64,000 nucleotides of DNA from the NCBI RefSeq assembly GCF_964642095.1, contig NZ_OZ209244.1, forward strand, positions 2,666,001-2,730,000, read 5' to 3'. Numbering within the stretch: the first letter of the stretch is position 1; every line of letters starts with the position of its first letter. The translations under genes were made by a program, and so were the position numbers. Positions 31,087 through 42,334 of the stretch are shown here, one piece after another. The stretch comes from Fretibacterium fastidiosum. Its GTDB lineage: Bacteria > Synergistota > Synergistia > Synergistales > Aminobacteriaceae. The notes under the pieces are model-generated. The model had not been told where the DNA came from. It saw only the letters and a list, made by a program, of their open reading frames with translations, and made no database searches.

Positions 31087-33198
31087 ATGCAAGAAGCGAA
31101 CAAAGCCCTGTTGTCCCACCCCCTGAGGAAGCTCTTCGCCCCGGAAAGCATCGCCATCGTCGGAGCCTCGTCGAGCCTGGAGCGCCTGACGGGCCGGACG
31201 CTCCGCTACCTCCAGTCCTTCGGCTACGGCGGAGCCATCTATCCCATCAACCCCAAGGCCGACGTCATATCGGGGCTCCCCGTACACCGGAACGTCACGG
31301 AGGTCGAGGGGCCCATCGACCTCGCCATCCTCAGCATCAAGGCAAAGCTGATCCCCGACGCCCTGCGCGCCTGTGCGGACAAAAAAATCCCCTTCGCCCT
31401 GATCTACTCGTCCGGGTTCTCCGAGACGGGCGACCGCGCGCTTCAGGAGGAGGTGTCCGCCATCGCCCGCGACGGAGGCATCCGGGTCCTGGGGCCGAAC
31501 TGTCAGGGGCTGGCGAACTTCGCCGAGGGGATCCCCCTGACCTTCTCAGGGGCCCTTTACGAGGTGCCGCGGCCTCTGCCGGGGCACGTGGCGCTCGTGT
31601 CGCAGAGCGGGGCGTTCGGGTTCTCCTCCTTCGGGGTGGGGTTGGAGCACGGGGTGCGGTTTCGCTACGTGGCCACCACCGGCAACCAATCGGACCTCGA
31701 CGCGGTGGAGTGCGCGGACTACGTGCTCGATGACCCCGAAGTCCGCCTCCTGATGCTCTATCTGGAGGGCCTCGAGGACGGCGCAGGGTTCCTCCGGCTG
31801 GTCCGCAAAGCGCGGGAGCGCGACATCGCCGTCGCCGTGTTGAAGGCCGGACGTTCGCCCTCGGCCCGTGAGGCGGCCAAGAGCCACACGGCAGCCCTGA
31901 CCGGGGACGATCGCGTCTGGTCGGCCGTCTTCTCGCAGTACGGCGTCATCCCGATGGAGGACATCGACGACATCATCGGGATCGGTCAGGTGCTGGGCGC
32001 GGAAAAGCGCATGAGCGGCGGGCGTTCGGCGATCCTGACCACCTCCGGCGGAGCGGGCATCGTCATGGCCGACTGCCTGAACGACGTGGGCCTTTCCGTC
32101 CCCGTCTTCTCGCACGACACCCGGTCCCGCATCGAGGCGGCCATACCGCCCTTCGGGGCGTCCCGCAACCCCGTGGACATGACGGTGCAGATATCGGAAC
32201 AGCCGGAGAACTTCCGCAGCGTCTTCGACGCGGTGCAGGAGGACCCGGAGCTGGACTCGATCGTCACCTCCCTCTCCATGATCGTAGGACACGCCGGCGA
32301 CGTCATGACGGACACCATGATCGAGAGCTACGCCAAGAGCCCCAAGCCTCAGGCCGCCGTGTGGATGATCGACCACCAGCACGGCGGAAGCTTCATCGAA
32401 CGGCTGAAGACGGCCGGCATCCCGATCTTCCAGAGCTTCCGCCAATGCGCGCGGGCCCTCAGGGAGTTGAACCGATGGGGGGCGTTCAAGCCGCCCGCAG
32501 CCCCTGAGGTCGGCGGGAATGCGCCGATCCTGCCGCAGTGGAAGGACGCCATGACGGAGTACGACGCCAAGGTCTTCCTCTCCCGCTACGACATCCCCGT
32601 GACGCGCGAGCGCCTCTGCCTGAACCTGGAGGAAGCGTGCGACGCGGCCGAGGAACTGGGGTTCCCCGTGGCGCTCAAGGGGATGGCCGCCTCCGTGCTG
32701 CACAAGACGGAGGCTGGGATCGTGGCGCTGGACGTGCGCTCCTTCGAGGAGCTTCGGGGAGCGCTGAAGACGGTGCGCAAGCACCTGGCCGACTACGTGG
32801 GGGACGGCGCCGTTCAGGGTTTTCTGGTCTCCGAGATGGTGCGCGGCGGGTTCGAGTGCATCGTCGGGGTGAAGCGGGACCCGGTGTTCGGGCCGATGAT
32901 CGCCGTCGGTCTGGGCGGCATCTACGTCGAGGTCCTGGGCGACGTGTCGCTTCGGCACGGCCCCGTGGACGAGGAGGAGGCGCTGAACATGATCCGCCAG
33001 CTCAAGGGGTACTCGTTCCTGTCCGGGACCCGGGGCAGCAAACCGCGGGACATCCGCGCCCTGGCCGGCATCGTCAGCCGGGTTTCACGCCTTGCCGCGA
33101 TCGAGACGGACCTTCTGGAGCTGGACATCAACCCCGTCTTCGTGCTGGAGGAGGGAAAGGGCGCCGTCGCCGCGGACGCGCTGGTCGTGAAGGCGTGA
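31087..33198 (+). CDS. NDP-forming acyl-CoA synthetase (alpha-beta fusion)
   Basis: 703-residue fused ADP/NDP-forming acyl-CoA synthetase, which interconverts an acyl-CoA plus NDP and phosphate with a free acid, CoA and NTP; in fermenters it makes ATP from acyl-CoA. The CoA-binding domain opens with SIAIVGASSSLERLTGRTLR; the ligase-CoA domain has ALVSQSGAFGF and TTGNQSDLD; VLKAGRSPSAREAAKSHTAAL carries the phosphorylatable-His region. The C-terminal about 220 residues form an ATP-grasp (FPVALKGMAASVLHKTEAGIV...ELDINPVFV). ATG 31087 has GGGAGGA upstream. The substrate acid cannot be read from sequence. Control by the cobalamin riboswitch points to a link with a B12-dependent carbon-skeleton pathway, e.g. 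propionate/methylmalonyl or glutamate/lysine fermentation (inference). Confidence 0.9.
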   Translation: MQEANKALLSHPLRKLFAPESIAIVGASSSLERLTGRTLRYLQSFGYGGAIYPINPKADVISGLPVHRNVTEVEGPIDLAILSIKAKLIPDALRACADKKIPFALIYSSGFSETGDRALQEEVSAIARDGGIRVLGPNCQGLANFAEGIPLTFSGALYEVPRPLPGHVALVSQSGAFGFSSFGVGLEHGVRFRYVATTGNQSDLDAVECADYVLDDPEVRLLMLYLEGLEDGAGFLRLVRKARERDIAVAVLKAGRSPSAREAAKSHTAALTGDDRVWSAVFSQYGVIPMEDIDDIIGIGQVLGAEKRMSGGRSAILTTSGGAGIVMADCLNDVGLSVPVFSHDTRSRIEAAIPPFGASRNPVDMTVQISEQPENFRSVFDAVQEDPELDSIVTSLSMIVGHAGDVMTDTMIESYAKSPKPQAAVWMIDHQHGGSFIERLKTAGIPIFQSFRQCARALRELNRWGAFKPPAAPEVGGNAPILPQWKDAMTEYDAKVFLSRYDIPVTRERLCLNLEEACDAAEELGFPVALKGMAASVLHKTEAGIVALDVRSFEELRGALKTVRKHLADYVGDGAVQGFLVSEMVRGGFECIVGVKRDPVFGPMIAVGLGGIYVEVLGDVSLRHGPVDEEEALNMIRQLKGYSFLSGTRGSKPRDIRALAGIVSRVSRLAAIETDLLELDINPVFVLEEGKGAVAADALVVKA

Positions 33199-33265
33199 GA
33201 CGGCAGAAGAGGGCGTGAGCCGACCTCCGCGCTGGGTCGGCGCCCCGCCCCCGCTGGAACGCGAA

Positions 33266-33301
33266 AGCCCCGGCCCCTCCTGCGATGGAGGGCCCGGGGC
33301 T
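33266..33301. terminator. Bidirectional hairpin between convergent genes
   Basis: A 15-bp stem AGCCCCGGCCCCTCC / GGAGGGCCCGGGGCT (one mismatch) between the acyl-CoA synthetase and dut stops; TTTCGCGTT follows on the minus strand. Confidence 0.6.
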
Positions 33302-33369
33302 CATTGGCTCGTCATTAGAAAGCGCGCAGGAGCGTCAGGGATAGGAGAGGCCTTGCACGCCGCGGGCAC

Positions 33370-33813
33370 CTACCGTCCCGTACTGCCGAAGCCCCCCTCG
33401 CCCCGCTCCGTGGCGTCCAGCGTTTCCACCTCGCACCAGGCCACGCGGGTCACGGGCGCGAAGACCATCTGGGCGATGCGGTCCCCCGACTCGACGACGA
33501 AGGGCTCGTCCCCCAGGTTGATGAGGATCACCTTCACCTCGCCGCGGTAGTCCGCGTCGATCGTCCCCGGACTGTTGGGCAGCGCGACCCCGTGCTTCAG
33601 GGCCAGGCCGCTTCTGGGGCGAATCTGGGCCTCGTACCCGCAGGGGATGGCCAGCCGAATGCCCGTCGGCACGAGGGCGCGGGCGCCCGGCGCGATCACG
33701 CAGGGCTCGGAGGCGCGCAGGTCCAGCCCCGCCGACGCCTCGGTGGCGTAGGCGGGCAGAGGGAACTCCCTCGCCCGCCCAAAGCGTTGGATCCGGACCT
33801 GAACTTCGGCCAT
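33370..33813 (-). CDS. dut: Deoxyuridine 5'-triphosphate nucleotidohydrolase
   Basis: 147-residue trimeric dUTPase, which hydrolyses dUTP to dUMP and keeps uracil out of DNA. All five motifs are visible: ASAGLDLRA (I), RPRSGLA (III-type), NSPGTIDADYRGE, GDRIAQMVF, and the C-terminal ERGEGGFGSTGR loop that closes the active site. It starts 6 bp after the pnp stop, so the two are co-transcribed. Normal length, no oddities. Confidence 0.97.
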   Translation of the reverse strand: MAEVQVRIQRFGRAREFPLPAYATEASAGLDLRASEPCVIAPGARALVPTGIRLAIPCGYEAQIRPRSGLALKHGVALPNSPGTIDADYRGEVKVILINLGDEPFVVESGDRIAQMVFAPVTRVAWCEVETLDATERGEGGFGSTGR

Positions 33814-33819
33814 GAGGGC

Positions 33820-36162
<2,343 letters not shown>

Positions 36163-36207
36163 ATAGCCTCCTAAGCGTTGTTGATTCCAGTCCTTATAAG
36201 CGCACTT

Positions 36208-36236
36208 AGGATAGCACAATCGCCCCGTTAGTCCAA
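36208..36236 (-). promoter_or_regulatory. pnp promoter
   Basis: -35 TTGGAC (36231-36236), 17-bp spacer, extended -10 TGCTATCCT (hexamer 36208-36213) on the minus strand. Confidence 0.6.
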
Positions 36237-36276
36237 GGGTTTTCGGCGGGAAAAATGGCCCGCCGAAAAATCCCCC

Positions 36277-37848
36277 TCACGCGCGGACCCGCTGGGCGTC
36301 CGAGCCGTTCAGGTGCTCCAGGATCTTCCGCGCCAGCACCGGCCCCACCCCAGGCGCGCCGGCCAACTCGTCGGTGGAGAGCGCTGCGATGCGCTCCGTC
36401 GAGCCGAAGCGGACCAGGAGCTGCGACGCACGGGCCCTGCCGATGCCGGGGATGTCCTCCAACGAGGATCGCTTCATCCGCGCGTTGCGCGCCCGCCGGT
36501 GCGTGGTGATGGCGAAGCGGTGGACCTCGTCCCTCATGCGCTGCATCAGCTGCAGCACGGGGCTGCTGCGGTCAAGCCGGATCGGGTCGTCTGGCCGGTT
36601 CGGGAGGAAGAGCAGCTCCTCGCGCTCCGCCAGCGCCACGAGGGGCAGCTCCATCTCGAGCTCCGCCAGCGCCCGCATGGCGAACTCCAGCTGCACGGGG
36701 CCACCGTCGATCAGCGCCATCTGGGGCATGGGTTCCGACTGGTCCAGGACGTGCCGATAGCGGCGGCGCACCGTCTCCTCGATGGAGGCGAAGTCGTCGA
36801 CCTCCCCCTCCGCCAGGCCGCGTATCCTGAAGCGACGGTAGAGGGAGGGGTTGGGCCGCCCCTGCTCGAACACCACGCAGCAGCCGTAGGTGTCGTGCCC
36901 CGCCGTGTGCGAGATGTCGAAGGCGTCCATCCGCCAGGGGATGGTCCTGAGGCCGAACGCCCTCTGCGTCTGGTTCAGGACGTGCCACGTCTCGCTGTCC
37001 AGGTCCTCCTGCAGCGCCGAGGACACGCGCTGGCGCGAGATGCGCCAGAGGGCGCGCATCGTGTCGCGGCAATGGGCCGCCTCCTCGAAGTCCATTCGGC
37101 GCGCGGCGGCGTCCATGCGCCTGTGCAGGCGCTCGATCAGCTCCCTGGTGTTCCCCTCCAGCAGGAGGATGACGTCCCCCACTCGCTCGCGGTACTCCGC
37201 CTGCGTGCAGAGCCCGGCGCAGGCCCCCATGGAGTGCCCCAGGCTGTACTCGATGCAGGGGCGCTTCCCAGGGTCCGGTTTGAGGTCCGCCCGGCAGACG
37301 CGCAGGGGGAAGTACCGCTCCGCCAGGCGCATGAGGGAGCGGATGTTCCCAGCGCTGACGAAGGGGCCCAGGTAGACGGCGCCGTCGTCGCGCTTGACGC
37401 GGGTGATCTCGAGGCGCGGGAAGGCCTCGTCCGTCACGCGGATGTAGGGGTACCGGTCGTTCATCTTGAGGTCCACGTTGAAGAAGGGGGAGTATCGGCG
37501 GATCAGCCTGGCCTCGACGATCAAGGCCTCCGCTTCCGTCTCCGTGCGGATGACGGAGATGTCCTCCACCAGAGAAACCAGCTTGCGCAGCCTCGGCGAG
37601 GCGAAGTTGGAATGGCGGAAGTAGGAGGACACGCGGCGGCGCAGCTTGATGGCCTTCCCCACGTAGATCACCGTGCCCTCGGCGTCGCGCATGATGTAGA
37701 CGCCGGGCCTCTCCGGCAGGCTCCTCAGGATCGCGGCGACCTTCTCCTTGATGGCGCCGCCCTGCCGTGCACTGTTTTTGGCGCCGGGACGGGCGACGTT
37801 CCTCTCCCCCCGCGCCCCCTCCTGCTGCGGCGCGGGGCCATCAGCCAT
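36277..37848 (-). CDS. uvrC: Excinuclease ABC subunit C
   Basis: 523-residue dual-incision nuclease of nucleotide excision repair, somewhat shorter than the usual about 600. The N-terminal GIY-YIG domain reads PGVYIMRD...VIYVGKA with the catalytic Glu in ALIVEARLIRRYSP; a UVR (UvrB-binding) helix pair follows (AAARRMDFEEAAHCRDTM). The RNase H-like 3' nuclease part shows FDISHTAGHDTYG, ALIDGG and RDEVHRFAI, and tandem helix-hairpin-helix motifs close the protein (LEDIPGIGRARASQLL, GAPGVGPVLARKIL). A 35-residue basic leader precedes the GIY-YIG domain. GGGGAGG lies upstream of the ATG. It is 44 bp downstream of the SH3b membrane protein gene on the same strand. Confidence 0.95.
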   Translation of the reverse strand: MADGPAPQQEGARGERNVARPGAKNSARQGGAIKEKVAAILRSLPERPGVYIMRDAEGTVIYVGKAIKLRRRVSSYFRHSNFASPRLRKLVSLVEDISVIRTETEAEALIVEARLIRRYSPFFNVDLKMNDRYPYIRVTDEAFPRLEITRVKRDDGAVYLGPFVSAGNIRSLMRLAERYFPLRVCRADLKPDPGKRPCIEYSLGHSMGACAGLCTQAEYRERVGDVILLLEGNTRELIERLHRRMDAAARRMDFEEAAHCRDTMRALWRISRQRVSSALQEDLDSETWHVLNQTQRAFGLRTIPWRMDAFDISHTAGHDTYGCCVVFEQGRPNPSLYRRFRIRGLAEGEVDDFASIEETVRRRYRHVLDQSEPMPQMALIDGGPVQLEFAMRALAELEMELPLVALAEREELLFLPNRPDDPIRLDRSSPVLQLMQRMRDEVHRFAITTHRRARNARMKRSSLEDIPGIGRARASQLLVRFGSTERIAALSTDELAGAPGVGPVLARKILEHLNGSDAQRVRA

Positions 37849-37892
37849 GGAAAGGCCCTCCCCGGCGATTCAAGGCCGACCTCATCTCCGGC

Positions 37893-39872
37893 CTATCGAT
37901 CCCGAAGGTATCGGCCGGAGATCCACCCCTCGATCCCCCTGTCCGTGCTGACGTGGTACCACACCCCGTCCGCAGCGGTGCGGGATTCGGTCGCGTCCAC
38001 GAGGTCGCCGCGGGACATCCGCGCCAGGACCTGAGCGGTCAGGTTCGGCGCGCTGCGCAGGTTGACCCTGCTGCCGCTGACCCTCATGGGAGCCGTGGCC
38101 CCCGCGTCCCCGGAGGCCGCGGCTGGCTGGTCGTCCCCGCTGGCGGGAAGGGCCCCCGACGACGCCCTCACGACCGCGATCCGCGCGTCCGAGGAGGCTT
38201 CAGGGGATGCCTTCGCGACCCTGGCGGGAAGGCTGACGCTTCCGCTGACCGTCGCCCCCTCCCCCTGGACGGCGGGGCCCGCCGGCTCGGAGGAATCGGG
38301 AGAGGTTAGAGGCTCCGGCACACGAGGCGGAACGACGGGGACCACCACGGCCCCGGAGCTCACCTCATTGTCATGGGATCGGGTCACTTCTTTCGCCTTG
38401 TCAGGCTCCTTCGCGCCCTCCTTGAGCGGAAGGACCTCCTTGACCCTCTCATCAGGCTGCGCCGTCACGGGCTCCTCCGTCGGCGCGGGCACGTAACCGA
38501 ACAGGCTCGCCAGCCAGCGCCCGCCACCGAACAGGACGAAGCACACAAGGGCTGCCACGACGAGGGCGCGCCGCACCCAGCGCCTCAGGACCCCCCGTCG
38601 CGCCGCGGCGATCTTCGCCGCGCGCCGGGCCTCCTTCGAGAGGCGGCGGGCGTCCGCGGCAAGCTGCTGGGCGTCCCGGTAGCTGCCGAACCCGTCAAAA
38701 TGCTCCGCGATCTCCTCCAGCTCCTCCTCCGTCCGGGCCCGATCCTTCAGGGCGACCAGCTCCGTGTAGCGCCTCTCCATGCGCGCCCTCGCGGCGAGGG
38801 CCGGGGTGTCTCGATACGAGCCCAGCTCCTCCAGCACGGCCGTCAACTTATCATAATCCTCGGGGGTCTGTGCGCTCTCCAGCATGGAGACGGCCTCGTC
38901 GTACCTCTTCCTGGTCTCGATGCCGCGCTGGGCGTCCTCCACGAGTTTCCGGACGTCCTTGTAGCCCTCCAGGGACTCCATGAGCTTCATGAGCTCGTCG
39001 AGGTCCTCCTGGGTCCTGGCCGAGGCGCTGAGGGCCTGAGCCCGCTTGTAGCGCCCCTCGAGCTCGGCTTGACGCTCCTCGTGGAGGCGCTCCAGGCGCC
39101 TGTCGCGGGCCTCGATGTAGTCGTTCAGGCTGGCGCGCTCCTCGTCGCCCGCAAACTTCAGGGCGCGCTGAAACAGCCGGCTCTGCTCGAACAGCGGGGC
39201 GTCGGCCAGGGCCTCCGGAGTGCGGGCCCCCAGCTCCACCATGAGCTTTCCCAGGTAGGCCCGCGAGTTCTCCGGGTCCTGGGTCAGGGCCTGCTCCAGG
39301 TACTGGTCCGCCCGGGCGAATTCGCCGTCCTCCAGAAAGATGAAGGCGCGGCGGACCAGCGCTCCGGTCTCCACGCCGACGAGGGACTCGACGGGCTGCA
39401 GCGCGTCGTCACGCAGGAACTGGACGCGCCCGTCCAGCTCCTCCCCCTCGACGGGGGCCTCCAGGAAGACGTGCATCGCCCGCAGCATTCCGGGCAGGCG
39501 CGGGGGCTCGCCGTCGGTTCGGGCCGCCAGGGCCGAAGGGTCCTCCCGCAGGGCGCTCACGTCAAGCCGGGCCAGGATGGCCGCCAGGAGGTAGAGCACG
39601 GCCCAGACGGCCGCGCTGTGGAGCCCCATGAAAAAAGCCGCAGCCGCAAGGCCTGCATCGACGCCAAGCAGGATCGAGGCCCGCTCCCTTCGCGTCAGGG
39701 CCATGCCGCCTCCGACCAGCCCCCACAGGGAGGAGAACATGACGACCATGCCCGCGACCTGAAGTCCGACCGTGCTCGAAGCCGCCCATCCGGGGACTGC
39801 GGCGCCCGCGAGGACGGTGACGCCCGAAAAAATCGCTGAGAACAGAGAAAGGGCAAACGCGACGATATTCAT
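37893..39872 (-). CDS. Multi-pass membrane protein with coiled-coil/TPR-like region and C-terminal SH3b domain
   Basis: 659 residues, family not recognised as a whole. Four hydrophobic segments in the first about 105 residues, then a large soluble charged helical part (about 110-425) with TPR-like units (EDGEFARADQYLEQALTQDPENSRAYLG) and three repeats of a motif about ARTQEDLDEL...SLEGYKD / AQTPEDYDKL...ELGSYRD / ARTEEELEEI...GFGSYRD. A fifth membrane segment is near 440 (ALVVAALVCFVLFGGGRW), followed by a Pro/Val/Ser-rich linker and a bacterial SH3 domain (VNLRSAPNLTAQVLARM...GWISGRYL) at the end. The layout places the repeat region in the cytoplasm and SH3b outside, where it could touch peptidoglycan (inference). 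Confidence 0.7.
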   Translation of the reverse strand: MNIVAFALSLFSAIFSGVTVLAGAAVPGWAASSTVGLQVAGMVVMFSSLWGLVGGGMALTRRERASILLGVDAGLAAAAFFMGLHSAAVWAVLYLLAAILARLDVSALREDPSALAARTDGEPPRLPGMLRAMHVFLEAPVEGEELDGRVQFLRDDALQPVESLVGVETGALVRRAFIFLEDGEFARADQYLEQALTQDPENSRAYLGKLMVELGARTPEALADAPLFEQSRLFQRALKFAGDEERASLNDYIEARDRRLERLHEERQAELEGRYKRAQALSASARTQEDLDELMKLMESLEGYKDVRKLVEDAQRGIETRKRYDEAVSMLESAQTPEDYDKLTAVLEELGSYRDTPALAARARMERRYTELVALKDRARTEEELEEIAEHFDGFGSYRDAQQLAADARRLSKEARRAAKIAAARRGVLRRWVRRALVVAALVCFVLFGGGRWLASLFGYVPAPTEEPVTAQPDERVKEVLPLKEGAKEPDKAKEVTRSHDNEVSSGAVVVPVVPPRVPEPLTSPDSSEPAGPAVQGEGATVSGSVSLPARVAKASPEASSDARIAVVRASSGALPASGDDQPAAASGDAGATAPMRVSGSRVNLRSAPNLTAQVLARMSRGDLVDATESRTAADGVWYHVSTDRGIEGWISGRYLRDR

Positions 39873-40103
39873 GAACCAATCTCCCCTCTACGTTGGCGCT
39901 GTGCTCCACACAAAATTCGCCAGCCTGTCCGGCTCGAGGCGGCTCCGCCGTGCCGAACGCACCTTCCGCCGACTCAATCGCCGGCCTCATTATATAGCAC
40001 CAAAGAACAAAAACAACCTGGCGTCCTCGCCGTCCTCGACGCGAAAGAGCCCCTCACGGGGCCCCTCTTTGAAAAAAGCGAGAAAAGCGCCACACAAAAA
40101 GCG
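39873..40103. other. Intergenic region
   Basis: No gene seen. It contains a hairpin AAAGAG-CCCC/GGGG-CTCTTT (about 40043-40070) that may terminate the minus-strand helicase transcript. Confidence 0.5.
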
Positions 40104-41702
40104 CTATCGGCTCGTCTCGATCTCGCCCAGCTTTTCCTCGAAGCCGTAGATCGTCGGGTCGATCTCGTCCACGGTGTCGTTCAGCTCATCGAGGCCGCGG
40201 AAGCGCCGTCCCCGCGGGAGCTGGTTCGAAAAGCGCTTGATCTTGAGCAGGGATTGAAGGTAGTTGCGCTCATAGGGCATGATCATCTGGGCGGCCATCA
40301 GGGCGCTTGGGCTGGGCTCCTCCAAAAACATCATCGCCATCTCCAGGTTCTCGTCGACCTCCATCTCGTCGTACCAGATGTCGGCCAGGATCGCCTGAAA
40401 GCGCGCGCGGTCCGCGCCGCGCACCTGCTGGCGGATCACCCAGTCGATGCGGTTCATGCCGCGCCGCAGCGCGTCCACCGTCCTCCTCGCGTCCTGGGCG
40501 GGCAGGGAGTTGCCCGCGATGTACTCCGCCTCCACCTCCAGCAGGACCTGCTTTCTCAGGAGGCGCCCATAGGAGGGCCTCAGCTGGACCAGGGCGGGCT
40601 CGGAGGGCGCGTTCACGAGGGCTTGAAAGACCGTGCCCGTGTCCACGCCGCGCCGCTCGTAGGGGGAGTTCTTCAGCCACGTCACGTACCCCGGATCGAA
40701 CAGCCCCTTGCGTCCCGCCCGTCCGGCCATCTGCAGGAACTCGTTTTTGGAGATGGGATCCCGGTGGTGGTACTGCACCAGCTGCGCAAAGATGACGTAC
40801 TGCGCGGGCAGGTTCACCCCAAGTGCCAGCGCGTTCGTCCCGCAGACCACGTCCAGGATCCGCTCGCGGAAGGCGGACTCCACCAAGAGTTTCTCCTTCG
40901 GGAACATCCCCCCGTGGTAGATCCCCACGCCGCGGAGAAGGGGCGGGGCGATGCGCTGGACCTCCAGGATGGCCGCCAGCTCTTTGAGGCGCTCCCGCGC
41001 CTCGCGGGACAGCAAGTGGTGCGGCCGAAGCTCCGCGACGTCCTCCGCCATCTGAAGGGCCCCTCGCTGGGAGAAGAGGAAGATCAGCGCGTCGTGGACG
41101 CCGCTTCGTCTGGCGGGCTTCTTCGGCGTGAAGATCAGCTGCGTCGTGCGCTTGTGGCTCTCGTGGATGATAAAGTTGCGCGAGCTGATCCGCGAGAGGT
41201 AGGCCCCCACGTTCTTGACGCCCCCCAGGGTGGCCGACATCACCAGGACGGGCGTGTCCGGGTGAGTCTCCCGTATCCCGTCGATGTAGGTCCGCGCGCG
41301 ATCCGGATCGTTGAATATGTAGTGGAACTCGTCGATCACGAGCCGCTGGCCGGGCGTCGAGGCGTACTTCATCGTGTAGATCTCCTGCGTGCAGCAGATG
41401 ACGCGCGCGTCCTCGTTGCGCTTGAAGTCCCCCGTCTCGATGCCCACGTCCAGCCCCATGCGCCGCAGGTCCATGTAGCGCTCGTTGCTCAGGGCCTTGA
41501 TGGGGGCCGTGAAGATGACGCGGGCGGCGTCGGGCTCCCGGACGACTCCCTCCTCGTCCAGTATCCCGGCCCAGAGGTAGGCCACCAGCGTCTTGCCCGA
41601 TCCCGTCGGCGCCGAGAGGACGGCGCTCTGTCCCGCAATGCTGCGGTATGCGTTCTTCTGCCAGTCGTAAAACGTCACTTTCTCCAAAGGCGCCAGCTCC
41701 AA
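40104..41702 (-). CDS. Ski2-like DExH-box helicase
   Basis: About 532 residues. Motifs in order: FYDWQKNAY (Q-like), motif I SAPTGSGKT, Ia TAPIKALSNERY, II VIDEFHYI (DEFH), III VMSATLGG, V GTNALALGVNLPA, VI QMAGRAGRKG. This is the superfamily 2 Ski2/Mtr4 pattern, so an RNA helicase is most likely. A C-terminal helical part of about 150 residues follows. The reading frame is open far upstream, but that extension is the RNase P RNA gene and is not protein. A start among TTG 41702, GTG 41708 or TTG 41687 is likely; none has an ideal Shine-Dalgarno. The short distance to rnpB (about 35 nt) suggests read-through from it. Confidence 0.85.
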   Translation of the reverse strand: MELAPLEKVTFYDWQKNAYRSIAGQSAVLSAPTGSGKTLVAYLWAGILDEEGVVREPDAARVIFTAPIKALSNERYMDLRRMGLDVGIETGDFKRNEDARVICCTQEIYTMKYASTPGQRLVIDEFHYIFNDPDRARTYIDGIRETHPDTPVLVMSATLGGVKNVGAYLSRISSRNFIIHESHKRTTQLIFTPKKPARRSGVHDALIFLFSQRGALQMAEDVAELRPHHLLSREARERLKELAAILEVQRIAPPLLRGVGIYHGGMFPKEKLLVESAFRERILDVVCGTNALALGVNLPAQYVIFAQLVQYHHRDPISKNEFLQMAGRAGRKGLFDPGYVTWLKNSPYERRGVDTGTVFQALVNAPSEPALVQLRPSYGRLLRKQVLLEVEAEYIAGNSLPAQDARRTVDALRRGMNRIDWVIRQQVRGADRARFQAILADIWYDEMEVDENLEMAMMFLEEPSPSALMAAQMIMPYERNYLQSLLKIKRFSNQLPRGRRFRGLDELNDTVDEIDPTIYGFEEKLGEIETSR

Positions 41703-41735
41703 TGACACCCTGCGCCCCGTGCAGGGAAAAATAGC

Positions 41736-42065
41736 GAGCAGCTCATAAGCCGGGTTCTGTATACGACGGCCATTTATCTGGACGTCTCCTTGCGGAGCGC
41801 CTCGAGCGATCGTACCCGGGGGTCGGCGGGCCGCTTCATCCCCCCCTATTCGATCTTGCTCCGGGTGGGGTTTGCCAGGCATACGGCTCACACCGCATCC
41901 GGCGGGCTCTTGCCCCGCCTTTTCACCATTGCTCCCGTCTGGGGGCTGTCTGTTTTCTGTGGCACTTTCCTCCGGCTCGCGCCGACCGGACGTTATCCGG
42001 CACCCTGCCCTGCGGAGCCCGGACTTTCCTCCGCGCACCTGGCGCGGCGGCCGTCCGAGCTGCTC
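41736..42065 (-). ncRNA. rnpB: RNase P RNA (type A)
   Basis: About 330-nt catalytic RNA that matures tRNA 5' ends. Ends pair as P1: GAGCAGCTC at the 5' side (42057-42065) with GAGCTGCTC at the 3' side (41736-41744). Universally conserved segments are present: GAGGAAAGTCCGGGCTCC near the 5' end, ACAGAAAACAGACAGCC-like joining region, GGTGAAAAGGCGGGGCAAGA, and the 3' segment CAGAACCCGGCTTAT. TATTTTT follows the 3' end. This RNA gene underlies a spurious open frame continuous with the helicase. Confidence 0.96.
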
Positions 42066-42071
42066 TTTTTA

Positions 42072-42080
42072 ATTGTATCA
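42072..42080 (-). promoter_or_regulatory. rnpB promoter (extended -10)
   Basis: TGATACAAT on the minus strand (hexamer TACAAT, 42072-42077), 7 nt before the RNase P RNA 5' end; no convincing -35. Confidence 0.6.
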
Positions 42081-42168
42081 CGATGAGGCCGGTATCGGCC
42101 CGGCGTCTCCCCATCAAAAAAGCCGGCCCCGCAGCGCGGAAAAGGTGCGGAAAAAGAGGCTTTTTCGC

Positions 42169-42197
42169 TTGTTAATCCTCTGATTGAAAGGTAAAAT
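42169..42197 (+). promoter_or_regulatory. rny promoter
   Basis: -35 TTGTTA (42169-42174), 17-bp spacer, -10 TAAAAT (42192-42197). The leader of about 130 nt contains the 11-bp direct repeat CTGAAGTTCTT at 42211-42221 and 42239-42249. Confidence 0.65.
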
Positions 42198-42334
42198 TTA
42201 AGTTGTGTGTCTGAAGTTCTTTCTGATCTCATTCCGATCTGAAGTTCTTCCGGAGTCAACGCACGATACCATCATTCTGCCCCCTCTTTCGCTGCTTGCG
42301 GAGGGGTCGTTACAGTAAGGAGCGATACAAGGAC

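Noticed and set aside
36255..38034. Plus-strand open frames antisense to uvrC
   Set aside because: Shadows of uvrC, which shows all family motifs on the minus strand.
41703..42038. N-terminal extension of the helicase
   Set aside because: The sequence is the RNase P RNA gene with all conserved RNA elements; translation here is not credible.
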